Below are positions 1 to 8,051 of a stretch of DNA of 12,489 bases, piece by piece (position 1 is the first letter of the stretch; the number at the start of each line of letters is the position of its first letter). The DNA lies in the NCBI GenBank assembly GCA_024811115.1, contig JAKOGH010000291.1:1-12489 (forward strand). The letters are read 5' to 3'. The notes beneath the pieces were generated by a model. It had not been told where the DNA came from. It did not search any database and saw nothing but the letters and a program-made list of their open reading frames with translations. Origin of the DNA: Terana coerulea (taxonomy: Eukaryota; Basidiomycota; Agaricomycetes; Polyporales; Phanerochaetaceae). The position numbers and the translations under genes are program-made.

Positions 1-584
1 CAGCCAGTCTGGGGCATGTCAGGGATGAGCATGTTCTCGAGAAGAACAGACACAGTGTGGGATTTCCCGGAGCCTTGGACGCCGCAGACGACGGCAGAAA
101 ACGGCGCATTCTGTGCCAAAATAAGAATAATTAGTGTCCCGACAGTAGCACAAAAAGGGAGCCCATACGGTGTTGATATACAACCTGCTGTCGGATGAGC
201 TGGCTTGCACGTCATATGGGTTCTTCTCATCATGCTCATCGCTATGTTTTTCTGAATGAGGATATTCCTCGTTATTCCCAGAGATAATTACTCACCCAAC
301 CGAAATCACTGAACCAAGCAGGCCTCGCTGAGGAAATGCGGGGACTGTACCCGAGTCGAGAGCACCACGTGTGAGAATCGGTGCTGTTCGCATGGCATGG
401 TGTTGGCTATCCTGAGCTTCTCCAGGATCACTCCTCAGCAACTCAAACTCTGCCTCGTTCTGAGATGTGCGTAAGTGAAAGGAATCGTCAACATGCAACA
501 CAGAAGGGGTACGTTTTTAGAGGTGTCCTCGAATCCCGAATCCGCAGAGCGGCGACCCCCAGTCACGCCGTCATCGACCTGCAT
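1..584 (-). CDS. P-loop NTPase-like protein, 5' part only (3' end beyond window)
   Basis: Four exons can be joined in phase: 584-513, 459-296, 199-169 and 110-1, with introns of 53, 96 and 58 nt that all have GT-AG ends. The joined reading encodes about 125 residues. The N terminus is polar and probably disordered. A segment containing LYINT leads into NAPFSAVVCGVQGSGKSHTV, where GVQGSGKS is a clear Walker A nucleotide-binding loop (GxxGxGKS/T) directly after a hydrophobic strand. That arrangement is the start of a P-loop NTPase core. The third exon is only 31 nt and is supported because it restores phase between its neighbours. The start at 584 is the first ATG that joins in frame; 513 is followed by a GTACCC donor. 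The Walker B region and the rest of the protein lie off the left edge, so the subfamily cannot be named. ATP or GTP binding is inferred from the loop; the cellular role is unknown. Confidence 0.68.
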
Positions 585-1658
585 GTCTGACTGAGCACAT
601 TGTGAGCACATATCGTGTCATTTGTGCGAAGAAGCTATGCTCACTGAATCGGTAGCACTGCGCTTTCCGGCTGTGAAGAGTGTCCTGCGTGTAGTCGGTT
701 CGCCGAACGCAAATTCTGCAGCACTTGTATGAGGTTTTCCGAATATGAAGGGGCTTGCTGAGGAGGTAGCTTGGGTGCCGAATGTGAAGGTGGGGGAGAG
801 GGTTGAGGGGACCCGAAAGAAAATGGTGCTGTCGTCCTTTTATGCAATGCGAAGAAAGGTGAGAAATCAGAGCGATAGTTGCGCAGCAATGGTTCCATGC
901 AATGAGACGAAGAAATATGTCATCATGCACGCCGAATGGAGCTACTTCTCGCAGAATTGAAAGTCGTACTCACATCGTCGTTCCGTTCTCCTCGCCATGA
1001 CGAGTTAGCTTGTGGGTCGCAATGACTGTCGCATCGAAGCAAAGAGCAAAGGGCTAACCTATGCGTAATACGTGTACCAAATATGCTCGCAGGTGCTAAG
1101 CTTTGATTTTCTGCTGCGAAAGCTCCTCGTGGACTCGCACAAGAGAATGGATTCTAAGCTAGCAGTACGTAAGCTTTGGCCCCTAGGTACCCACAGGCCG
1201 AAGAATCTCTCGTGGATCCTACGATCGTGTGAGCGAGTCATTTAATTCACCTTTTATGTGTGATATTCTACGGTTTCGTAAAATTCTATTCGGTCGTAAA
1301 GTAGTTCCAACAGACGTGTCGTATTGGTTCGAACGGCTGCGGTCCAAGAAAGGTAGTTCAGCAACCAGCATGTCAAGGAGACGAACTTCACGTACGTTCT
1401 CGTAGAGCCACCGCACTTTCCAGGAACCCGAGGCTCAATTGTGGGTGGGCTGCAACGAAGTGGAGGAGACAAGTTAACCCGTCTGCCAACGACACGGTCG
1501 CGTCCGGCGCTGTGCAATTATGGGAGCGTCTAACGTCGATCAAGATCACTCTCCGGCGTTGAGTGTAGTAACCGGAGCGATGAAGTATCTTAACCAATCA
1601 CAGGCCTAGTTGAAGCCATCATCTCTCGCCTTCACCCTTGAGACTTTTGCCCGCCAAA
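585..1658. other. Intergenic region between divergent P-loop gene and RRP8
   Basis: About 1.07 kb separates the two divergent start codons. The open frames here (for example 745-960 plus and 1388-1597 minus) have no recognisable motif and no convincing splice partners, so I treat them as chance. A 9-bp direct repeat, TGAGCACAT, lies at 592-600 and 603-611 just upstream of the minus-strand start. A CCAAT box at 1594-1598 is listed separately. Otherwise I see nothing. Confidence 0.5.
1594..1598 (+). promoter_or_regulatory. CCAAT box upstream of RRP8
   Basis: CCAAT on the coding strand, about 60 bases before the RRP8 start codon, inside AACCAATCAC. CCAAT boxes bind the HAP/NF-Y complex in fungi. 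A pentamer is common by chance, so position is the only support. Confidence 0.3.
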
Positions 1659-3096
1659 ATGTCGCTATTCGAGGTTCCAGGTTGGAGCGTACCCGTCAAA
1701 CCCGTCTCTGCTGGCAGCACTACACGCAAACGCAAGAGGCCAGAGGCTGGTGCCGAGGCCAAGGTGCAGAACGCCGCGGTCAATGTGGAAAAACTGTTTG
1801 CGAAGCTTGGGCAGGAGGAGGGAAAGCAGCCAAGAAGTAAAACGGACAACAAGGGAAAGGGGAAGGCTGCCGCGCAGCGGCTCGGATAAGACGGGTGGAA
1901 AAGTGAAGGAAGGAAAGCCGGCGAAGAAAGCGCGGATGGCTGAGAGAGGACAGGAGAAGGATGATAGGGAGGAAGGGCCTTCTGCTTCACCTACTGCGAG
2001 CCTGTCGAAGAAGAATAAGAAAGCAGCAAACAAGGCAAAGAAGCATGATGACACAGCTGTGCCAGTGGAACCTATGCCGAAAGCTGCAGGTCCCAGTAAG
2101 AAGCTGACGACTCAGAAGGCTCAGGCTCCTCCGCAAGGCCTCACAGCCATGCAGGCGAGCATGATGCAAAAACTTGACGGCGCACGGTTTAGGTATACTT
2201 ATTTTTGTGACGTATATGCCCATGCTAATTAATCTCACTAGATGGATCAACGAGACTCTGTACAAGTCCGACAGCGAACACGCCCGCGAAATGATGCGCG
2301 AAAATCCAAGTGTGTTTTCTGAGGTGCGTGTTACCATCCTTTTCATACCGTACATTCTATGATCCAATCGCTAATATGTCATTAGTACCACACAGGCTTC
2401 CGGCACCAGGTACAGTCCTGGCCCGTCAACCCTGTCTCGCACTACATCTCCGTCCTATCAAAATATCCGGCACGCACCCTCGTAGCGGACCTTGGCTGCG
2501 GCGACGCCGCGCTCGCGCGTGCCTTGGTACCAGAAGGGCTCAACGTGCTATCGTTTGATCTCGTATCGGACGGCGCGTACGTCGTGGAGGCAGACGTCTG
2601 CACGCGGATACCGTTACCAGGCTCCGAGGATGTGGAGGAAGAGGCAGAGGATAGACAAGGGCCGCAAGTCGTAGACGTCGTCGTCTGTGCACTGAGCTTA
2701 ATGGGTACCAATTGGGTTGGGTGTGTCAGAGAAGCTTGGCGGGTACTCAAGAAAGGGTACGTCTGGACGAGCATAGATTCGCGCAGCAGCTCCTGAATCC
2801 ATATTCCCCAGGGGTGAGCTAAAGATTGCGGAGGTAGCAAGCCGGTTCACGGAGGTGGAAGAATTTACATCCCTGGTTTCCTCTGTAGGATTCCGCCTAC
2901 GGTCAAAGGTGCATATTACTGTTGAGGGTTCACAAGCTAGTGTCGTGGCTGATTTCGCAACCAGGACGATAGCAACACCCACTTTACTCTTTTGGAGTTC
3001 ACAAAAATTGAGCGGAAGCCCAAAGGCGACAAGGAATGGGCGAAGCTGATGGCCCGAGGCCATGTGCTTAAACCATGCGAGTACAAGCGTCGATAA
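1659..3096 (+). CDS. RRP8: Rrp8-type nucleolar 25S rRNA adenine methyltransferase (frame change in exon 1)
   Basis: Exons are 1659-2192, 2242-2323, 2386-2756, 2812-2908 and 2965-3096, giving about 404 residues. The N-terminal third is lysine-rich and low complexity (MSLFEVPGW, then KKNKKAANKAKK), typical of a nucleolar basic tail. The conserved methyltransferase core follows: WINETLYKSDS near residue 179, YHTGFRHQVQSWP near 206, the SAM-binding loop DLGCGDAALA near 240, FDLVS near 263, CALSLMGTNW near 306, and REAWRVLKKGGELKIAEVASRF split by an intron. It ends in LKPCEYKRR. Yeast Rrp8 makes m1A in 25S rRNA and acts in pre-rRNA processing; I infer the same role. The start frame runs to a stop at 1887-1889, while the rest of exon 1 is open one frame later. 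No well-formed intron of the needed length fits, so there is a one-base excess (or two-base loss) around 1840-1889, perhaps in the G run 1859-1862. Convergent with the next gene. Confidence 0.94.
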
Positions 3097-3144
3097 CGTC
3101 CATTCCGACCCAATACACTAGCATACATACTACTTACTGTATTC

Positions 3145-3158
3145 ATAAATGCATTTAT
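3145..3158. terminator. Palindromic AT-rich element between convergent genes (possible two-way poly(A) signal)
   Basis: ATAAATGCATTTAT is a perfect 14-bp palindrome in the 89-bp gap between the RRP8 and oxidoreductase stop codons. On the minus strand it supplies AATAAA (3159-3154), about 27 bases past the oxidoreductase stop. On the plus strand it gives the near-match ATAAAT about 49 bases past the RRP8 stop. A role as a shared 3'-end signal is an inference from position. Confidence 0.4.
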
Positions 3159-3185
3159 TTGGCCACTGTCCTATACTTCCTCTGT

Positions 3186-4531
3186 TCATTCCCGTGGAGG
3201 CACAGAAAGCGTACGACCTTCCTTTGAGCTCTGGTACGCGAGCTCAATGAGCTCAATGACTTCCGCGGACTCCTCCCACTTGACGGCCTGGGGAGTACCT
3301 TCGCGCACCGCCTTCGCAACGTCGATGAACAAGTTCTTAAATTCACCCTTCTCCTTAGACGGCCACCTGCACATCATACACGTCTCGTCAGCTCTACAGT
3401 TTGCAGTGTCAACGAGAGGTACGCACACTGTCCGGACAACATCGTCGCCCCGCTGGTTCTCAAGTATGCCGAACAGCTCCTCCGGCTCCCTGCCATACCC
3501 AGCGAGCGTATGAATGTCGTTGGGGGACTTGATCGCCTTGAGCTGGTCTTCCTGCGGGTCGACGCCGAACTTCGTGTACGTGCCCTGCATGCCGCGCACG
3601 ACGTAGCGGACCTGCGGAGATTTGACGGAGAGGATCGCGCCGCGGAGGATGACGGTGAAGGAGGTGGGTTGGATGGCGTCATCGCTGCCCGCGGCGGGGC
3701 GCGAGGGGTAACGTAAAGTAATGGTAAACTACATAGTGCATTTTAGTTTCTCGGCGCGCATATTGTCAACTGAGGGGCATACGTTATCGTCGACATCCGG
3801 GTGCCCGATCCCACGGATGTTCTCAATGTGCGCCGTGATGGTCTTGGGACGGCCGAACAGGATGAGGGCCTGGTCGATCGTGTGCGCGGCCAGGTCGTAC
3901 GTGAGGCCATTCGCGGGCAGAGCGAGGTCCTTCCACGTGCCCTTCAGCGACGTCCGGTGCCGGTCGAAGCGCGACTCAAACTCCCAGAGCGTGCCGAGCG
4001 AGTTCGGGTCGGACGCGGGCAGGGCGAGCAGCGCCTTGAGCGCGAGGAAGTCGACGTCCCAGCGGCGGTTCTGGTACGGGTACAGCACGAGGCCCTTGGC
4101 TTTCGCGGTTGCGCCGAGCTCGACGGCTTGCGCGTACGTCGCCGTGACGGGCTTGTCTACCAGAACTACATAGTACAGCGGATTCGGATTCGACCTCGTC
4201 TGATTTGGATATGTGAACGCTGCGCACCGTGCTTGCCAGCTTCGAGAGCACGCTTAGCGTACTCATAGTGCGTCTCACTGGGCGTGCCAATGATGACAAG
4301 CTCAATCTCGGGGTCCGCTAGGACCTGCTCGAGGGTGTTGTGGATCTTGACGCCTTGCGCTGCTTCAGGCCCGAAGCGAGCTTGGAGCTTGCCACCAGGT
4401 CCGTCAGGCTTGCGCTCCAGCACAGCATGCAGCGTGAAGAGATCTGGGAGGGCGAGCACGAATGGTACGTGGAAGGTCAGACCAGAGAGGCCTACACCGA
4501 GAACGCACGTCTTGATTGGTCCAGAAGGCAT
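3186..4531 (-). CDS. Gfo/Idh/MocA-family NAD(P)-dependent oxidoreductase
   Basis: Exons are 4531-4228, 4165-3783, 3728-3427 and 3366-3186, encoding 389 residues, a usual length for the family. The start MPSGPIKTCVLGVG is the first ATG of the frame and sits just before the Rossmann strand. GVGLSG (residues 12-17) is the dinucleotide-binding glycine motif. DKPVTA near residue 105 matches the family's E/D-K-P motif carrying the active-site lysine. NRRWD near 134 and YDLAAHTIDQALILFG near 191 match the C-terminal domain, where the D-x-x-x-H pattern supplies the catalytic histidine, as in YdgJ-like members. The family oxidises or reduces sugars, inositols and related compounds with NAD(P); the substrate cannot be told. 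No signal peptide, so probably cytosolic. The last intron (3426-3367, 60 nt) is a multiple of three and lacks an in-frame stop, so reading through it inserts 20 Cys-rich residues. I splice it because it has a GTGCGT donor, a GCTGAC branch site and a GCAG acceptor. Confidence 0.92.
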
Positions 4532-4957
4532 GCCAGTTTCTCTCCGCTGGTGCGTTATGTTGTCTGGCAATGCACGACATGATGGTGAGGTGGAGACGAT
4601 GTGCGATTGAGAACTGGGACTTACGGGTGTGGCTTACAACTAAGGGCGGTAGTCAAGCTCAAGCTCCTTGAACACTTTAAGTTTAAGTATGGTTTTTACC
4701 ATGACGGTGCCAACGGATCGGCCGGCCAGGAGAGCGGCCCCGAAAGACCTAGTGCGACTGTCGTATCGATTGCGCTGACGAAGAGTCTACGTTTGTCAAA
4801 CAGCGAAAAAAATGTCATGACGATAACATATTTCCACGGAAGCAAGTCCTGACGAGAACGGACAGTTGCTCAATAGTATTTGCGAAGGTGGGACTCCGAC
4901 GGGGCCATGAGTCGCAGAAAGAGGAACGGGTCAAATGTAAGCGCCCGCGTGCACAAC

Positions 4958-4975
4958 TTTTGATCAAATAGACCA
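4958..4975 (+). repeat. Dispersed 18-bp repeat, copy 1
   Basis: TTTTGATCAAATAGACCA differs at two of 18 positions from the copy at 5223-5240. It could be a remnant of an element or chance in AT-rich DNA. Confidence 0.3.
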
Positions 4976-5222
4976 CCATGTCGACTATCTACTTACCACT
5001 GGCAGCCGAGTGACGAAGCTGGGCTGCACGGACACTGGTGAGTACAGTCTTCAACCGGTCCTTGAGACACCACCACTCCTTGCAACACCCCCCAAAACTT
5101 TCGTTCTCGGGCTTATAAAATCACCAAAAATTTTACAGTAGCACTAGTCAATGTACCTTCAATGCACCAGCTATTCACAATGCTACGTTGAACTATTGCT
5201 TGTGTAGGGGCGAAAAGGCCAG

Positions 5223-5258
5223 TTTTGATCACATACACCAATTTTGATATCTACACCA
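5223..5258 (+). repeat. Imperfect tandem pair of the TTTTGAT...ACACCA unit, copies 2 and 3
   Basis: TTTTGATCACATACACCA is followed after one base by TTTTGATATCTACACCA, the second one base shorter with a few differences. Together with copy 1 this makes three related units within 300 bases. No protein or terminal repeat is associated. Confidence 0.35.
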
Positions 5259-5347
5259 AAAATCAGGTAGACAGTCCATGCACTCGGAGATCTCATTTAA
5301 TGTACCCTGTAGCTATCCTTTGTGAATCCCGCTAGTTCTAGAGGTAA

Positions 5348-5605
5348 GGCAATGAGTGGTTTGTGGTGCCGGGCATCCGACATCGGAAAGTGGACGAGAG
5401 CGAGAGCTTGCTTAAGCGCTTGAAATACGGTCCACGTGGGCATTTGTCTGGCAGCGCACACCGAAATAAGCCGAAGCTGACCGGGAGGTTGTTGAAGCCA
5501 GTGCCTAGACTCAAGATTATTGTAGATGAGGACACAGGAGAGGACGCAGACGACGAGGAAAGCGAGGAGGAGAACAGCGACGACAAGATGTGCGAGGAGC
5601 GCTAA
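5348..5605 (+). pseudogene. Orphan ORF with basic centre and acidic tail, possibly a last exon or gene remnant
   Basis: The frame is open from just after a TAA at 5345-5347 to the TAA at 5603-5605 (about 85 codons). It has no ATG near its beginning, so any start must come from an upstream exon I cannot find; a possible acceptor, GGTAAG, directly precedes it but is poor. The reading contains FVVPGIRHRKVDES, then the basic PRGHLSGSAHRNKPKLTGR, LLKPVPRLKIIVDE, and a strongly acidic run of about 25 residues rich in D and E. The bias looks protein-like rather than random. I do not recognise the family. It could be the C terminus of a decayed transposon or other gene, given the repeat-bearing, gene-poor surroundings. 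An acidic tail alone gives no function. Confidence 0.28.
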
Positions 5606-6356
5606 GTGGCGCCACGGTTTGATCGATTTCCTTTTACGTGGGCATCAGAGCCATTTTCGGGTGTTGCAAGGACTGGGGTGCCTTATGCGCAGACTTGCAC
5701 GCTCGGCATTGTGCTGGCAGGATAGATTCTCACTCATGCCCCTCAATTATATTTGTAGACACGTATGAAATGCGCAAGTTTGCATCCCGCTACTTTTGCC
5801 GAGGATATCTTCTCATCCAGTTTCCCCAGAGTGCACGCTAATTTGGGTGTCTCATAGACCGGTTCAAGACTGTATAACAGTATGTATTCACACAGGGAAA
5901 TGACGAATGTCGTAGAGAGATAGACCACAGCAGCTGACTAGCACTGCCGCCACGTCGCCAGCCCTGAAAGCTCCTGAGATCTGAGAGCAATAAACAGTTC
6001 GAACTCCCACGCAAGGATCTGCAATGGCACCGCCTGCGCGGAAGATTATAACGTAGGAATCGCCTCTTGCTGAAATCCGAAAGCCCGAGTTCTCTACCCT
6101 GTTGTCACCAAATGGCAGTGTGCCGCATACTATTAACTTACGTCGGTGAGACGCGGCCGAAAAGCTACATGCACATACACCCTGGTATGTGACGTTTTCA
6201 TAGCCCCCGATTGTACCTGAAATGTTTATACACACAGCCGTTCGCATGTAGCTTGAATAAGTCACATGTACCCAAGGATGCCGCACCCTAGGACGCTCAT
6301 ATCGGATACAGGATTACCTCAACAACCGTACATCCCGCGTGACAAAAACATTGAAA
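5606..6356. other. Non-coding stretch upstream of the membrane glycoprotein gene
   Basis: No supported gene. A 132-codon minus-strand frame (5888-6286) has no motif, no convincing splice sites and unremarkable composition, so I do not call it. The promoter of the gene at 6357 should lie in the right part, but I see no distinct element. Confidence 0.4.
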
Positions 6357-7704
6357 ATGGACACAGTGATTGTAGACGCACGAGGCATATGCGTCCCCCC
6401 TCAGAAGAACATACACGATGACAAGGCTTGGTCCAGATCCTCCGAGGCGAAGTTACTCACGAAGATGTTGGATCACGACTTGGGCTGTGAGTAACCCTTC
6501 TGTAAAGGCGAAAACCGATGTCCCCTGATGTAATATCCTAGATATATGCCGTCTGGTGTCTTGTCGACGTATTATGGATATACTTCTGTTCGTGCCCACA
6601 CAGTGTATGTACTCGTACCGTCTCATCGCTTATCCGCCATCTCCTTCAGACGTGCAAGCCTGCGTATATCCACTCCCCAGAACGGCCATCAACCGCTCAG
6701 CTTCTGGCTGGAAGGCATATAAAGCCTTCATGTTCATCGTCGGTTACCCGTTAGGGTTGGTGAACGTCGTCATATGGGCCACCTACTTCTCCAGGGCCGT
6801 GAAGTTCTGCAAAGGCATCAAACTGCAATATCAAGTACTCATCCACAGCTTTAACGTCCTCTTTCTACTACCGATTGCGGTTGCGTTCATGCTATTTCCG
6901 ACCATGGGCTGGTGGCTTATGCAGATGGCTGGAGACACCGTGAGCACTTCGTCCATAGCAGAGCATCTCCTGCCGCTGACGCGCAAATTAGCTTGCATGG
7001 CAGCACGACTGCAATGGGTACGCGATGAGCGTAATCCTCACGGGCGCACTGTACAACGACCCCGTCGGGACGCCTGACGTCGCACAATTCTACGCGCGAG
7101 GGCAGAAAGAGCACATATTCTCATACCAGCTCACGAACCAGTCGTCAGATGTGAAGGTCTTTGGGCTGCGGAGCTGGGACGTCCCCAGAGCTCAATCCCT
7201 CTCGCGCTCTACCCTACCCTGCAGTCTCTCGCGTTCAACACAACAAGCAACACCGTGACAGGGAACTGCACACTGCCCGCATCGTCATTCAACGGCACGA
7301 CGACCTTCACATGCATGCACGCTTCGTACGATCCCGTGAACTGGACGTACTTCAACGTTACCTCCTCTGTGCCGCTGAATCCGACTGCCAATGTCACGAG
7401 CGCATCGGCTGTGGAGACCTCACTGCGGAACGTGTACCCGAACTGGGTCTTCGGCGGCCAGCCGTACTTCATCATGCACACCGTGGACCCCAGCACCAAC
7501 CGCTTGGGTCCGACCGTTCTGCGTACTTCGGCATACAAAGTCAGCAACTGTGGCATGATGAAGGCATGCGTGGCAGGCGTTGACGGGAGAGCAGGCAGTG
7601 CTGTAGGTGCGGAGGTCATGGCGCCGCTGGGGCTGTTGTTCATGCAGCACGCAGAGTATGCGATTAGCTGTAGCATTCCGAAGCATAGCTCAGGTGACAG
7701 TTAA
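6357..7704 (+). CDS. Putative multi-pass membrane glycoprotein of unknown family (5' exons uncertain, one probable frame change)
   Basis: The simplest model has exons 6357-6486, 6542-6939 and 6992-7704. It begins MDTVIVDARGICVPP. The middle exon holds hydrophobic segments: FMFIVGYPLGLVNVVIW, then FNVLFLLPIAVAFMLF followed by WWLMQM. The 52-nt intron 6940-6991 (GTGAGC donor, GCTGAC branch, TTAG acceptor) joins to LAWQHDCNGYAMSVILTGALYNDP. The C-terminal part has about seven N-glycosylation sequons (for example NGTT, NWTY, NVTS), which points to a lumenal or extracellular domain. Near 7183-7186 the reading must move to another frame: either one C is missing from the run CCCC, or a 44-nt intron (7181-7224, weak GTCCCC donor, good pyrimidine-rich acceptor) is present. 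Between 6487 and 6720 a rival frame (ATG at 6546, reading MPSGVLSTYYGY) also looks coding, so that part is unsettled. I cannot assign a function. Convergent with GPC1. Confidence 0.6.
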
Positions 7705-8051
7705 AGCCTGCAGTTGTGATTTATCACAGTACATTATGTCATGGGCTTACAACTCGGGAGATTCTAATAAAGCTGAACACAATCTACTACATGTCGAGTG
7801 CATAAAAATGGAAGGAGATCCTGCCTCTTGTGTCGGAGGCATGTAAAACATGAGTGAAAACTAGATGCTCAGAAGCTTGTTAAAAACAGTGTAGAGCGAG
7901 CAAAATGCGCTACAACTTCAAGAGAAGTGCATTATCTACCTTGCTCATTAAAGAGCATATAACGTACATATTCCAGCGAAAATATCGTGAATGGGTCATC
8001 AAGGTTCCTTCCGGTCATGACAGATCATGATAACGTTGCCGATGTAGACCC
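7705..8051. other. Intergenic region between convergent membrane gene and GPC1
   Basis: 347 bases between two stop codons; expected to hold both 3' UTRs. It contains the AATAAA at 7766-7771 and a small inverted repeat (TGCTC, six bases, GAGCA, at 7942-7957). Nothing else seen. Confidence 0.5.
7766..7771 (+). terminator. AATAAA poly(A) signal for the membrane gene
   Basis: A canonical AATAAA about 60 bases past the TAA at 7702-7704. Fungal signals are loose, so this is supported mainly by its position. Confidence 0.4.

Larger units (their letters stand above)
4532..5347. other. Non-coding region with short imperfect repeats
   Basis: No supported gene. The open frame 4601-4852 has no motif. 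The sequence becomes AT-rich after about 4950. It holds three related copies of a TTTTGAT...ACACCA-like unit (4958-4975, 5223-5240, 5242-5258) and a repeated decamer CACCAAAAAT (5122-5131 and 5254-5263). A TATAAAA string lies at 5114-5120 without an evident gene behind it. Confidence 0.45.

Noticed and set aside
745..960. 71-codon plus-strand ORF left of RRP8
   Set aside because: No recognisable motif, no neighbours in phase, and overlapped by equally long frames on the other strand.
1320..1345. GGTTCGAAC string resembling a tRNA T-loop
   Set aside because: Flanking bases do not form a T-stem and no D-arm or acceptor stem is found upstream.
1837..1877. A 41-nt intron (GTAAAA...GCGCAG) to explain the RRP8 frame change
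   Set aside because: Its length leaves the wrong phase for the downstream reading, and it lacks a pyrimidine tract; an indel fits better.
5114..5120. TATAAAA as a promoter
   Set aside because: No supported start codon or gene follows at a suitable distance; likely just AT-rich sequence.
5888..6286. 132-codon minus-strand ORF
   Set aside because: No motif, no membrane segment, no plausible splice partners; length is within chance for this composition.
6357..7704. Reading the whole membrane gene as a pseudogene with many frameshifts, including two near 6960-7020
   Set aside because: The apparent shifts near 6960-7020 vanish when the well-formed 52-nt intron 6940-6991 is removed; only one later frame change remains.
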